DNA of 64,000 nt from Nilaparvata lugens (lineage: Eukaryota; Arthropoda; Insecta; Hemiptera; Delphacidae). The stretch is taken from contig NC_052508.1 of assembly GCF_014356525.2 (NCBI RefSeq), forward strand, positions 43,193,858 through 43,257,857, read 5' to 3'. The position numbers and the translations under genes were made by a program. Position 1 is the first letter of the stretch. Each line of letters starts with the position of its first letter. The notes beneath the pieces are model-generated. The model made no database searches, was not told where the DNA came from, and saw only the letters and a program-made list of their open reading frames with translations. Below, in pieces: positions 44,680 to 56,041 of this stretch.

Positions 44680-45340
44680 GTCAAAAAACACTACAACTAA
44701 GTCAGCATATTGTCATTTCAAAGCCAAAACCTACCCCCTAACCTCCCCTTTTATATTTAAAACATTAATAAACATAAATCTTGGTAAAACCCGTAATCCC
44801 TTCCAGCATATTGCAATTTCAAAGCAAAATCCTAACCCCCTAACCTATCTTTTCACCTTTGAAATATCCAAAACCACAATTCTACCTGTACCCTAGCCCT
44901 TTCTAGCATATTAGGTTTTAAAGCAAAAAACCACCTAGCCTCATGGAACATTATTGAATATAACTTGAAAAAACCTAACCCTTTCACATTCAATACTTTG
45001 AATTTCAAAGCAAAATCCTAACCCCCTAACCTATCTTTTCACCTTTGAAATATCCAAAACCACAATTCTACCTGTACCCTAGCCCTTTCTAGCATATTAG
45101 GTTTTAAAGCAAAAACCTAACCTAGCCTCATGGAACATTATTGGCAGTTCCAAAGCAAAAACCTAACCTATCTTTATGAAACATTATTAAATATAACCTT
45201 AATGAAACCTTTGATACAACAAAAAACATAACTCTACCTGGACCCTAGCCCCTTCTAGCATATTGCAATTCCAAAGCAAAAACCTAACCTATCCTTATGA
45301 AACATTATTAAATATAACCTAAATAAAACCTAACCCTTAA
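44680..45340. repeat. degenerate tandem repeats rich in CCTAACC
   Basis: A block beginning aaagcaaaatcctaaccccc recurs at 44821 and 45007 (186-bp period), with further degraded units up to 45335. ccctagccctttctagcata recurs at 44890, 45076 and, altered, 45242. The short motif CCTAACC appears in nearly every unit; it overlaps the insect telomere unit CCTAA but is never an uninterrupted telomeric run. Confidence 0.8.
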
Positions 45341-45399
45341 CCCTATTTTGTCAATTAGTTGAATTTCCACAATGTTGATAAACGATGTGGCAACCTTGC

Positions 45400-45503
45400 A
45401 ATGCGTGAAAGAGATAGCGCCATCTGCTTTGTTGAATGATACACAAGGATAGCAACACCATTGCAAATCACACTCTGCCGTTATAACGTGGACCTCACTA
45501 TAG
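45400..45503. mobile_element. right-end fragment of CTATAGTGAGGTCC MITE
   Basis: atgatacacaaggatagcaa at 45437 and the terminus taacgtggacctcactatag match the right part of 38859-39071. The left terminus is not found. Confidence 0.75.
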
Positions 45504-45670
45504 ATACTCAAAGAATACTTTTGAATATCTATGTGATAACTGTGACCGTTACTGGCCGGTACTCTGTATCTGAGACAAAGAGAAGCTGCTCTATCAATAG
45601 ACAGTCGTGCTATATAATTACCTATTTTTTCGTAAATGTTATGTTTGCAATAGAACACTAGTTTAAAGGA

Positions 45671-46068
45671 ATACTTCAACTTAATAGGTATGATGACGTA
45701 ACAAATGCTTTTCGAATAATTAAGAGCAGCAATAATTAATTTAAACTATCAAGTCATCACAGTAAATAGAATAAACTGGGTTAAGTTTTAATTGTATGTA
45801 GAAAACTTTTTAACTCAAATTAAGTGTTCCAAACTGTACAGATTTTCACAATCCTGCATTCCCTAGATTGTTGTGGACGCCGCCCACTAAATTCTCTATG
45901 TCTGCGTCCTCCACTAAGTCGTAAATCCCCATTAGAATCCCATGAATTTCTTATTGACTCGCGTTATTGTCACGCCACCGCATAATTATATTGATAAGCA
46001 GTGCACTCTATGAACTGCTCTTAATTATTCGAAAAGCATTTGTTACGTCATCATACCAGTTGAAGTAT
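45671..46068. mobile_element. MITE-like element with 55-bp inverted ends
   Basis: atacttcaacttaataggta + tgatgacgtaacaaatgctt (left) is inverted at the right end (gaaaagcatttgttacgtca, then tcataccagttgaagtat), with one 4-base gap. The inner 285 bp is non-coding; it holds a GC-richer piece at 45865-45920. Confidence 0.8.
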
Positions 46069-46830
46069 GCACTCATTCCTTTTATTTATTCTCTGTTTTT
46101 TCATCTAAATTTTTCAAATATTATTGCTGCATTACCTCAAATTTTCCATGCATTGCTTACTGGAAGTCAGTTATATCCAATTATATACCAGAATAGGCTA
46201 CATTTTTAGAAATAGAATACATCATAGATTCAAATCGCTGATACTGTATTATCAAGTATTGTTACCAAAGGTATGACATATTCTCCAATTATCATTAACC
46301 AAGCCCAACAAACATTCCAATACCAGTTCAATATGTGAACATTTCAAAATGTTGTTTATTTCGCTTTCCAGCTATGATGAAAAAATAAATAGAAAATCTG
46401 TCTAATCAGTTAGAAATTAATAGAATGACTCATTTCAAAAAGGCTTGCTCCTTCATCCGTCAAACTTCTAGGGCTGGTCCTCTGCTCTCATCTATATAAA
46501 TCCAATCAATCATCGGTTATTATATTTATCACTTCATAGTCATGTAGTTTTTAGGTTAGCGTAACTATTGAATTATTGTACTCAGTTTGAATTTGATTTT
46601 GTTTAAAAATATATGTTCTAGTTTTAATATTTATTATTCCATTTTTTCTCTTCAACTTTATTCTTTTGTAATTTTTTAAGAATAGTTTGATTAGGGAGCA
46701 ATTTTTTTTTAGTTTTCCTATAGACCTATGCTCCTACACTGGAATCTTTGAATAAATAAATAAATGACAATAACCTGTATATTTCAATTAAATGAATCCA
46801 TACCCGCGTTTGAATTATGTGGGTTATTTT
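46069..46830. other. no gene; possible LINE tail at 46750
   Basis: AT-rich. aataaataaataaatga at 46751 may be the 3' tail of a small non-LTR fragment, but no coding part is recognised. Confidence 0.35.
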
Positions 46831-48296
46831 TACTTTCCTTGCCCTACTACTATAGGTAAGGAAAGTATTGCTTTCCAAAAAAAATTAAGGTACCCCAATT
46901 TCAAGTTTTCTATACGTTTCAAGGTCCCCTGAGTCCAAAAACATGATTTTTGGGTATTGGTCTGTGTGTGTGTATGTGTGTGTGTGTGTGTGTGTATGTG
47001 TGTATGTCTGTGAACACGATAACTCCATTCCTAATTAACCGATTGACTTGAAATTTTAAACTTAAGGTCCTTATACCATGAGGACCCGATATTAAGAAAT
47101 TCAATAAAATTCAATTCAAGATGGCGGAAAAAATGGCGGATAATTACTAAAAAACCATGTTTTTCACGTTTTTCTCGAAAATGGCTCTAACGATTTTCTT
47201 CAAATTTATACCATGGATAGCTATTTATAAGCCCTATCAACTGAAATGAGTCTCATTTCAGGGAAAATTTCAGGAGCTCCGTAATATTATTGAGAAAAAT
47301 GGCGGATAATGACTAAAAAACCATGTTTTTCACGGTTTTCTCGAAAACGGCTCCAACGATTTTCTTCAAATTTATACCATAGATAGCTATTCATAAGCCC
47401 TATCAACTGGCATGAGTCTCATTCCTGGGAAAATTTCAGGAGCTCCGTAATATTCTTGAGAAAAATGGCGGGTAATGACTAAAAAGCCATGTTTTTCACG
47501 GTTTTCTCGAAAACGGCTCTAACGATTTTCTTCAAATTTATACCATGGATAGCTATTTATAAGCCCTATCAAGTGACATGAGTCTCATTTCTGTGAAAAT
47601 TGCAGGAGCTCCGTAATATTCTTGAGAAAAATGACAGTTACTAAAAAACCATGTTTTTCACGATTTTCTCAAAAACGGCTCTAACGATTTTTTTCTAATC
47701 CATACCCTGTATAGTTATTTATTAGCTCTATCAACTGACATGAGTCTTTTTCCTGGGGTACTAATGGGGGGTCCACCCAATCCTTCAGAAATGGACTTTG
47801 TAACCTCCTTCTCGTGCATGAGGTAGGTAGGAACACGCTTTCACTTTTTCTTCTTCCATATACCGTGGGTTGGTAGAGCAGTTTATAAAAAGAACACAGT
47901 CATAGTCAAGATATTTCATCTGTAGAACAGCTGTTTTGACGAATTTCAAAAAAAACATCGAATTTCACAATATTTACATAAAGGAAAAAGTACTCTGAAA
48001 ACAATTGTATATACACATATACAGTGTAGTCTGATCGTAGTTGCAAATATGTTGCCGTCAATCGTCATTATGTTTTTCTCCTAAAACTAAATTATTCTCG
48101 TTTGATATTGAGGCTTAGGTTTATTTAGCGAACTATATTGGAAATTTTAAGGGCACTTTGTTCCGTGGATGATTTTTTTACAAGAGAAATATTTGATCAA
48201 AATAAGGGGAAAGGTTTTTAAGCGAAAATAGATGTAAAATTTTAAATAGTTCAATGAGCAAGGAAAGTTGTGTGAGTGTACCACACCAGATTTTTT
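46831..48296 (+). mobile_element. repeat copy C (CTTTCCTTGC family), complete, with inner tandem array
   Basis: Start tactttccttgccctactac, hairpin and (TG)n as in copy B; end gcaaggaaagttgtgtgagt + gtaccacaccagatt as in copies A and B. The middle is a 166-bp tandem array (47131-47750). The last 0.5 kb matches copy A. No transposase frame is visible. Confidence 0.78.
47131..47750 (+). repeat. 166-bp tandem array, about 3.7 units
   Basis: Units start aaatggcgga at 47131, 47297 and 47463, and aaatgacag at 47629: an exact 166-base spacing. Each unit contains tctcgaaaacggctctaacg, ataccatggatagctattta and aatttcaggagctccgtaat. Copy B has this unit once. Confidence 0.93.
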
Positions 48297-48417
48297 ATAA
48301 TATGCAAGATTCCCTGGAATCTTCTTATTTTGAACAATAACTATACTCACTGACTAAATATTTCCAAGAATGATTAATTTTTATGTATAAAATGATAGTT
48401 TATAAAAATAATTATCC

Positions 48418-48600
48418 TAGTGACCTGGAGCGTCACAAATTCAGTCTGCTATCGCTGGTCCCGGTCATTGGTTCGATTCTCATTCAGCCAGGCATTCACC
48501 GTACCTCACCTCACCGCATTACCCAAGCAGATTTCATACCGTAAAGAATGAGATATACGTGAGCAAAATTACAATAATAATAATACAGTACTTTACTCAA
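48418..48600 (+). repeat. SINE-like repeat with B-box
   Basis: gtcccggtcattggttcgat + tctc carries GGTTCGATTC, a good tRNA B box. The preceding tagtgacctggagcgtcaca is a weaker A-box-like region. It ends in an aataataataatac run. A body of about 100 bp between B box and tail suits a tRNA-derived SINE. Confidence 0.5.
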
Positions 48601-49459
48601 GCGCTACCTTAAACTTCTCTACACCCGTAGGCTGAACTCCTTTAAATGCCATTGTACTTTGTTGATTTGAATGCTTTCTCAGTTTAACTTCGCAATGAAC
48701 AAGAAAAGCTGTACTATATTGGCTGTGCGCGTGCGTGAAATACCCCTAGCAGACAGAAACCGCTAGTGCGGAAAATGCAGCCACTCGTTCGCAAATCGAT
48801 GAATTCAGTGAGAAATTGAATGTCCCATTGATTGGCTCTTTTTCCAGACTGGTCTCGAAATTGTTCATACACTGGAATTCATATTCATTCATTCATTAAT
48901 AATGAACTAGCACCAATATCGTAGAAAATTTCGGCACAGTATTGCATGATTTATTGGAAGGTTATGATGGAATTTTCTTTAAATTCTCTAATTTCGAGGG
49001 AAGGGTCTCTCACCCTTTGAATCATCGGCTTTTCCGAGTATGAATAGTACTTCAGTCGCACCTATGTGCATTTAGGAAATGTGACCAGAGATTTTCCCAC
49101 TTCCCTATCTTTAATAGAGAATCCTACTCCCTGAATTATTAGAATATTGGAAAAAGTCGTGAGTTCAGAATGGACTTCCCTCTTTTAAGTACCGTATCAT
49201 GTTCTTCTAATAGATACTGGTGTACCTACCTACTCTTGATACCAAAAAGCTTTTAAAAAAGAAAAAAAAATAATACAAAGTGATTATGTAGTAAATGTTG
49301 TCAGCTAATTTTACCCATGGATAAAATCCGTCAGGGTGCAGTTGATAAAATCCGCAGCATCAGGGGGGAGTTGGCTATAAATACAAAAGCATTTAACACA
49401 AAAAAGACATAAGACTGAAAGTAGAAGCACATTATATGAGATATAATATATAAATCCAT
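48601..49459. other. no gene recognised
   Basis: Mixed-composition DNA. I saw no motif, repeat end or long frame. Confidence 0.35.
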
Positions 49460-50745
49460 TCAGTGGTAATTAAGCTCTTGAACTAGAGAGTATCTGTTAC
49501 TCCAAGCAAAACTTGCTGAGATCAACCCAGCTGCAATGAAGTGCACCACATCTTCCTCCTCCCTCAAGTTGCACAGAGAGCAGAGTTTCACGTCCTGGTT
49601 GATCGCATACTTGTTGAGCTGGATAAGTTCTGTTCTCGCCTTCAGGAACCATTTAATCAATGTGAAGTCTTGCGGCTCATGCATGTAGTTCCCACCATCC
49701 GCCAGGTCCCGGTACAAGGAGTAGCGCTCACTTCGCAGCAGCTTTACCTTCCAATTATTCCGGAATGTTCCCTTAATTTTCTCGCTCATTTCATTGATGC
49801 TATAGGTTGGTGAAGAGAAGTCGGACATGCGCTGATGTTATATAATCTTTCTAAGATCATCCAATCCTTGGCAACGAAAATTCCCCTTGTCATTACTTCT
49901 TCCAACAAGAATCTGGATACCTTTCAGTTTGGAGCTGCAGGCATCTTCTAATGTATTTGGCATGCAGTTTCACTGTATAGACAAGCAGCGGCAAACATCG
50001 AGTTTCCAGAAACATGCTGTATACTGGTGTCCATACTGGGAGGCTGAAAACTTTTCGAAGGAAGAGACGTTGAACCTTTTCTAGATCATCATATAGCTTT
50101 CATCCCCATACTTGTGCTCCGTAGCAAAGCATAGATCTGATCACTGCATCGAATATATTCAGTTTGGATTTGAAAGGAATATTGTTTTGTGTCAGCAGCT
50201 TATTAAACATATTCAGGGTAATTCTCGCTGAAGACGATCTCTCCCGAAAGTGAGCAGTCAGAGACAAACCAAATGATAATTTCATTCCTAAACATTTGTA
50301 GCTATTTACTACTTCAATAACCTCATTTTCGTACCTCCACGTATTATGTCTGCCCAGTCTGCCACCTTTCCTGAAGATAACTATCTTTGACTTGGCAAAA
50401 TTGACCTTGAGATTCCATTTTTTGCAGTATGCCTCCAGATTGGTCATCATTCTTCTCAGACCCATCTTGTCAGAAGCAAGCAGAACTAAATCATCAGCAT
50501 ATGCTAGCAGTTTAATGCATGCATTCCTTATTCTCACTCCTTCATCCAAACATTGTTCCAGGTCATTGATGAACAGTGAAAAAAGAAGGGCTTAATAGAC
50601 AACCTTGCTTGACGCCAGTATTAGCTTTAAAGCTCCTTGACAGCCGATGACTCCTCATATACGTTCTTCAGTGAATTTAGCATTTTATATGAGACACCCA
50701 TCTTAGACAATTTATAGAATAAGACATGTCTATCTATTCTATCGA
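49460..50745 (-). pseudogene. non-LTR element 4, RT remnant
   Basis: On the minus strand from about 50745: FDRIDRHVLFYKLSKMGV and MLNSLKNVYEE (just after RT motif A), a broken piece with motif B remnants (TGVKQGCLLSP in shifted frame), then an open frame from 50549 with ACIKLLAYADDLVLLA (motif C YADD), WNLKVNFAKSKIVIF, YKCLGMKLSF, SMLCYGAQVWG. A frameshift leads to VQRLFLRKVFSLPVWTPVY. A last frame (49828-49460) has the C-terminal finger-like CSLCNLREEEDVVHFI. The N-terminal half is missing. At least three frameshifts. It is a different family from elements 1-3 (KSK.VIF.KGG; YADDLVLL). Confidence 0.82.
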
Positions 50746-51419
50746 ATTACCTAACCAAAAACAGGTAATACAAAATATTACCTTGGCTCTACGTTTATGT
50801 TATGTTTTCGTTCAATCTCAAAAAATACAGAATATACCGGGTCTGGTGTTTAGATCTCTTGGGGTTGTGTTGTTATGAGATATGCCACATCAGTGTAACG
50901 CCCTTCCATTTTTGCCTAACACCTTCCCCCTTCCACTGATATCCCCTGTATATCATTTTCCCTGACAGAAAGTAGCTTGTGCGTCGGATCTCATTGTTGC
51001 TGTGAAAGTGGCATTGCCTGCACTCTGTTGGGAGTTTGATGTACTACTGTGACGTTAGTAAATTCATGGATGAACTAAACCCAGTACATTCTAACTCACC
51101 GAACCACGCCTTATTACTTCTTTTGGTACTTCTCCACCACTAGGCACTGCTGTTATCAAATTCCTTGTCTCAAGTCTTTACTACTTCAGTTTTTTTTTTT
51201 TTTGCTCAGGAGTGATCACTGAAGATCACTTAGCAAATACAGTTACCATTGCCAGTAGGTAGTTAATGAATTTCTCGATGATTTGAAAAGACGTACATGA
51301 CAATATTCTCTAGTGATTTACATTGTAAAGAAAAGCAATTGAAATTATAAGAAAAGATTGAATTGAAAATATAAGTAATTCACAGGAAATAGGTAATAAA
51401 TACACGAAAATCAAGGAAA
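50746..51419. other. no gene recognised
   Basis: It contains a T-run at 51190 and otherwise unremarkable sequence. The LINE remnant stops abruptly at its right edge. Confidence 0.35.
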
Positions 51420-52084
51420 TCTATATATATAAAAGCGAAATGGCACTCACTCACTCACTCACTCGCATAACTAAAAATCTACCGGACCAAAAACGTTCAA
51501 ATTTGGTAGGTATGTTCAGTTGGCCCTTTAGAGGCGCACTAAGAAATCTTTTGGCAATATTTCAACTCTAAGGGTTGTTTTTAAGGGTTTGAAGTTCGTA
51601 TTTTAGCATGTATATTCTTTTTCTCCCAATCTCTTAATTATAATTGAAATTTTCATATCATATGTTACTATAGAACTATAATCTGGATAGAGTACCTCTT
51701 CGAAATAGTCGTTAACAACTGGCAACTAAATTAATAATTTTGTCAGCTTGGCATTAAGTTGAGTTGACTTTGTTAGGTTGGCACCAAGTTGAAGATTTGA
51801 ATGCATTTATCGCGGAAAAATTGATTGGGCACTGCTACTTCAATCCTGGGAATATTATATTACTAGCCGTCAGGCTCGCTTCGCTCGCCATATCCGTTTA
51901 GCCAGACGTTTAGTCTGGACCCCCGACTGGATTGTCCTAACATATGATAAAAATGCTCAAATGAAAAATGCAGGCGAGCGAAGCGATCCTGCTGATCTCA
52001 TTCTTGGACGATCCAGTCAGGGGTCCAGGGGGCGGAGCCTTCTGGCTAGACAGATATGGCGAGCGAAGCGAGCCTGACGGCTAG
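51420..52084 (+). mobile_element. non-autonomous Helitron with palindromic 3' part
   Basis: The 5' end is A|TCTATATATATAAAAGCG and the 3' end gaagcgagcctgacggCTAG|T: exactly the TC...CTRR termini inserted between A and T that define Helitrons. The body begins with (CACT)n. From 51863 to 52084 a second, inverted copy of the 3' end (ctagccgtcaggctcgcttc) faces the first, with arms of about 70 bp carrying ggacccccgactggat / atccagtcaggggtcc. No Rep/helicase coding. Confidence 0.75.
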
Positions 52085-52680
52085 TACTAAATATTTATGA
52101 AAGGCTGTAAAAATTCTCGACACAACCAAACGGCCTTTATTGCTTTTTGGATAATTTCAAAATAACTTTCGCATCGTCATCATAAGACAGAAATATATGC
52201 TAAATTTCATGATTCCATCTACCTCATCACAAACTGAGTGATTAAAAACTGATTTGTTAAAAAAATTGAAGATTTCTAGAATGTGAACCGAAAATTCATC
52301 ATTCTAAAACTCTTACAAAAGTAGGTTTTGAAAACTCAAAACATTCAATTTCCATCAATAATAAGAAGATTGCATTTCAAGCAGAGTTGAAAGCCCCCTC
52401 CTTCTCATAAATGTACATGAAAATGAATGCTATTCATACCTTTAGTACAGTGCATTTATTTCAAAAAATTACGACTGCATTACAGGATAAAAATTATCCA
52501 GGGTAAGTTTTATTTGTGACTTGCATTCTTGTTTCAAATTTTAATTCTTCTTAGTTCAAAGTAATAAAAAATTCCAAGTCTCTACCTTTGAGTATCTGAC
52601 ATTAGGATGATCCTTCAAAATGGCAATTAAAATTTTCTACATTTTAAAAATTACAAAATCTAAAGTCTAAATTTCTGGGA
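52085..52680. other. no gene recognised
   Basis: AT-rich, without repeat ends or frames of interest. Confidence 0.35.
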
Positions 52681-52810
52681 GTTTATTTATTGGCAAAATG
52701 TATATACAAAATTAAGCCAAGGGATACACCCAAAATGGCTTACATAAAAATACATAATTAACAAAAAACAGTTCAAGCTTGGTAACGAAAATCAAATTAC
52801 ACTATCTCAA
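52681..52810 (-). mobile_element. 3' UTR tail of a non-LTR element
   Basis: On the minus strand: ..GTAAGCCATTTTGGGTGTAT + CCCTTGGCTTAATTTTGTAT, ending TTGCCAATAAATAAAC. This GGGTGTATCCCTTGGCT hairpin before an AATAAA tail is typical of LINE 3' ends in insects. Confidence 0.45.
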
Positions 52811-52867
52811 TTATAGGATACATTTCTTTTTAAATTCTGGTAAAGAATCTCTATTTATGAGTTACTA

Positions 52868-52975
52868 TTGATAAGCATTTCTCTTGGATTCCTCACATCA
52901 CTGAAGTGCGCAGTGGACTTAGTAGAGTGTGCTGTTCACTGAGAATATTAAAGTCTGAAACTGCTAAACAGGATT
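52868..52975 (+). pseudogene. small reverse transcriptase thumb fragment
   Basis: The plus strand reads VTIDKHFSWIPHITEVRSGL + SRVCCSLRILKSET, the LG.T.D..LSW..HI..V...L block that follows the YADD motif in non-LTR RT. Too short to classify. Confidence 0.65.
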
Positions 52976-53099
52976 TCCGCGCTAATCTGGTGACTGCGCG
53001 CCGGTTATTAAGGGCAATCTGTGACTGCCCTTAAGGGTATGGGAATCACTCTCAATCGTCCGAAACGCTTTTAAATTAATAGTCAGTATGTCGACTATT

Positions 53100-53720
53100 A
53101 TGAGAGGATAGGGAAGGGTTTACAAGGATTCTCCTAAGCTTCTCGCTGGTCTGAGAACCGCGACTGGGTCGATCTCTAATCTGTGACTGAGATCCTGCTC
53201 TCTACATAAGGTTTCCTACACCTCTCGCTGGTCTGAGGACCGCGACGGGGACGATCTCTAGTCTGGAACTGAGATCTCGTGCTAAACAGGGAAGGAAAAA
53301 TTAAGAGAAAGAAAGAGAGAGGATGCCGCAGTCTAGGAACTTCGGCAAGGGAGTCCTCAAGCTGTACCTGAGAGCTAGAAGGATTTTAGAATAGGGAAAG
53401 TGAAGAGAAAGTGAGAGAAAGGATGCCGCAGTCTAGAAACTTCGGCGAGGAAGTCCTCAAGCTGTACCTGAGAGCTAGAAGGATTTTAGAATAGGGAAAG
53501 TGAAGAGAAAGTAAGAGAAAGGATGCCGCAGTCTAGAAACTTCGGCGAGGAAGTCCTCAAGCTGTACCTGAGAGCTAGAAGGATTTTAGAATAGGGAAAG
53601 CGAAGAGAAAGTAAGAGAAAGGATGTCGCAGTCTACCAACTTCGACAAGGACGAACTCAAGCTGCACCTGAGTTCTCTAGGAAAAGGATTGGGCTTTTCC
53701 TACTTGGAATTACACGAAGT
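53100..53720 (+). repeat. two adjacent tandem arrays (82-bp x2, then 100-bp x4)
   Basis: tctcgctggtctgagaaccg at 53141 repeats at 53223. Then ggatgccgcagtctag recurs at 53321, 53421, 53521 and (altered) 53621: exact 100-base spacing. The middle units are nearly identical (cctcaagctgtacctgagag, ctagaaggattttagaatag). The 53000-53100 flank carries a gactgccctt...aagggcagtc-like inverted pair (53010-53040). Confidence 0.93.
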
Positions 53721-53740
53721 CAGAAACTGCTAAGCGAATT

Positions 53741-53995
53741 TAAAATACAGGGCCACTCTATAGTATGAAAACTAAGCAAGGAAAATTTACCATAAATTAT
53801 AATAATCTCTCTACAAGGATAAAAATTAATCGATAAAACTTTTCTCAAAAAGAACAGGGATTTTCCCACAAGAATAAAAATGAATTGAGAAAAACTATTC
53901 TTAAAAAGGACAGGGATTTCCCTACAAGAATAAAAATTCATGGAGAAAAATTACTCTTTAAACTGAAGGCCACCTTACTACAGAGAAGGAAAAAT
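53741..53995 (+). repeat. 55-56-bp tandem array, about 3-4 units
   Basis: ctacaaggataaaaatta (53811), cacaagaataaaaatgaatt (53867) and ctacaagaataaaaattcat (53922) head successive units, each with cagggattt..cc in between. Units diverge more than in the 100-bp array. Confidence 0.85.
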
Positions 53996-55049
53996 ATACG
54001 GACTACCAGTCCTGACATACAATTACCTGAATCGCCGTGGATACTGATACGGAGAATAGCGAACCGATTCCCCCTTCCCGTATTAAACTTGAACATCGTG
54101 AAGCGACAGAGTCGAGACTTATAACTCAAAAATAACCCGCTACAAGAGCCTAGTTAAATTTCCCACTTAACTGTTTGTAGTACAAACTTAAGATCCCTTA
54201 CAGGTTTCAAAACCAAGGATAACTCGTCCACCCCCAGTGATACGAATTTAGGAAAAATAACCGACAAGAGAGAAAATCCCCCAGGAAGTTCTAACTTCGA
54301 GTTGTCCAGAACTCGTCCTACAATATTCTATATTAACACAAAATAGAATAATTCCCCTAGCAATAACTAGTACCGGGAACGTCGTAAGGAGAGGAGACAA
54401 TGAATGGTGGAAATCGCTCATAAATCTATCAAACCGTTTCAAAGATATTCACATTTTAGTGTTGAAGTTTTTGGATATCTGTGATACAGAAATATTGCTC
54501 GCCTAAAACAGGATAGATTATTCATCACATATTCTTATCATTATCGTTCCCTAGCAACCTATTTTAAGCGTTTATAACTATAGTAGCTGCTGAGAGAGAT
54601 TTATGTGATAGATATACTTGAATAATACTATTAAATACTATATTCGACTAAACAACGACTGACCCAAATGAAGCGATTCAAATATAAAAAAAAGGAAAAT
54701 GGGAATGCGAAAAATATTATAATATTTGGAACTCCAAAACTTATCATTTGATTAAGAGACATTTATGGGATTAATAATTTATTGAAAAACACTAATAATT
54801 TAGCAATATTGCACTAATAGTTTTAATTTTAGATGACTCTCTCCTGGATTATTGAGTTATGTGTTGGAGATTCCTCAGTGATTGCTGCATCATCTGAGAA
54901 AACTCCGTAAAAGTGATCTCTGTTCGAAATTAACAGAATGCTCAAGTATAGACATTTAGAAGAAAACAAACATTTCATTTAATGTTCATTGAAATCGACC
55001 ACATCAGTATTATTTACACGTGAATTACCGGTAGTGTATTGTTAATGTA
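53996..55049. other. no gene recognised
   Basis: GC-richer up to about 54450, AT-rich after. With the arrays to the left it may be one larger, unidentified element, but I see no termini or coding domain. Confidence 0.35.
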
Positions 55050-55445
55050 TTATGCCCGGTCTACACGACAACGACATTAGCGCAAACCTGCAAGGTTTGC
55101 GCTAAGTTTGCGTCGTGTAGACGGGAGATCGTTGTGAATTAATGAGGTTTGAAGGTTTGTGCTTTCTTCGATCAATCTCAGCCAGGTTTGCATCAATTTT
55201 TCTAGGAAACGATTATGTCTCATCTATCCATCAAAACCTGAATCGCTTCAAAATGAAGATAGAAAATTCGCGATTTCAGATTCGGATTCAGCACCCTCGA
55301 ATTAAATATGTGCGAGGTCAATATTCTCAAAAATACTCAAAAACAAGGAAGATTTTTAATGGATAATAATTATTTTATTTACTCTATAGTAGTCTAATGT
55401 AATAGATATAGTTATTCGCTCTTCACTTGATAAGCAGTATTCTTG

Positions 55446-55446
<1 letters not shown>

Positions 55447-55481
<35 letters not shown>
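55447..55481. repeat. (ATT)n microsatellite
   Basis: About 12 uninterrupted ATT units, directly joined to the GGA-rich tract. Confidence 0.95.
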
Positions 55482-56041
55482 GAGGAGAAGGAGGAGAAGT
55501 TGGAGGAGGAGGAGGAGAAGGTGGAGGAGCAGGAGGAGGAGGAGAAGAGGATGAGAAGGTGAAGGAGGAGTAGGTGGAGGAGGAGGAGAAGAGGATGAGG
55601 AGGTGATGGAGGAGTAGGTGGAGGAGGAGGAGTAGGTAGAGGATGAGGAAGAGAAGGAGGAGGAGGAAGAGGAGAGGAGGGTGGAGTAGTTGAGGAGGAG
55701 GAGGAATATTTGGAGGAGGAGGAAGAGTTGGGTGAGGAGGAGAAGGAGGAGTAGGTGGAGAATGAGGAAAAGGAAGAGGAGGAGGAGAAGGAGAAGGTGG
55801 TGGAGGAAGAGGAGGAGGTGGAGTAGTTGTGGAGGAGGAGGAAGAGTAGGGTGAGGAGGAGTAGGAGGAGTAGGTGGAGGAGGAGGAAGAGGTGGTGAAG
55901 GAGAAGGTAGAGGAGGAAGAGGAAGAGGAGTAGGTGGGGGAGGAGGAGGAGTAGTAGTTGGCGGGGTGGAGGGTTGAGAAGGTGGAGGAGGAGGTCGAGG
56001 AGGAGGTGGTCGTGGTGGGGGAGGAGGAGAAGGAGGAGGCT
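55482..56041. repeat. GGA-rich low-complexity tract, 560 bp
   Basis: Nearly C-free plus strand made of GGA, GAA and GTA/GTGG triplets. It is open on the minus strand (215 codons) only because CC/CT-rich DNA lacks stops; the translation is Leu/Ser/Pro low complexity, so I do not call a gene. It could form H-DNA or G-quadruplex structures. Confidence 0.92.

Noticed and set aside
44680..45340. True interstitial telomere array
   Set aside because: CCTAA never occurs as an uninterrupted multi-unit run; it is a motif inside longer satellite units.
45308..45679. Minus-strand frame of 123 codons
   Set aside because: It runs through a recognisable MITE end (45400-45503) and CCTAACC repeats, so it is chance.
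53321..53720. CRISPR-like array (regular 100-bp spacing)
   Set aside because: The whole unit is repeated, with no unique spacers, and the genome is eukaryotic.
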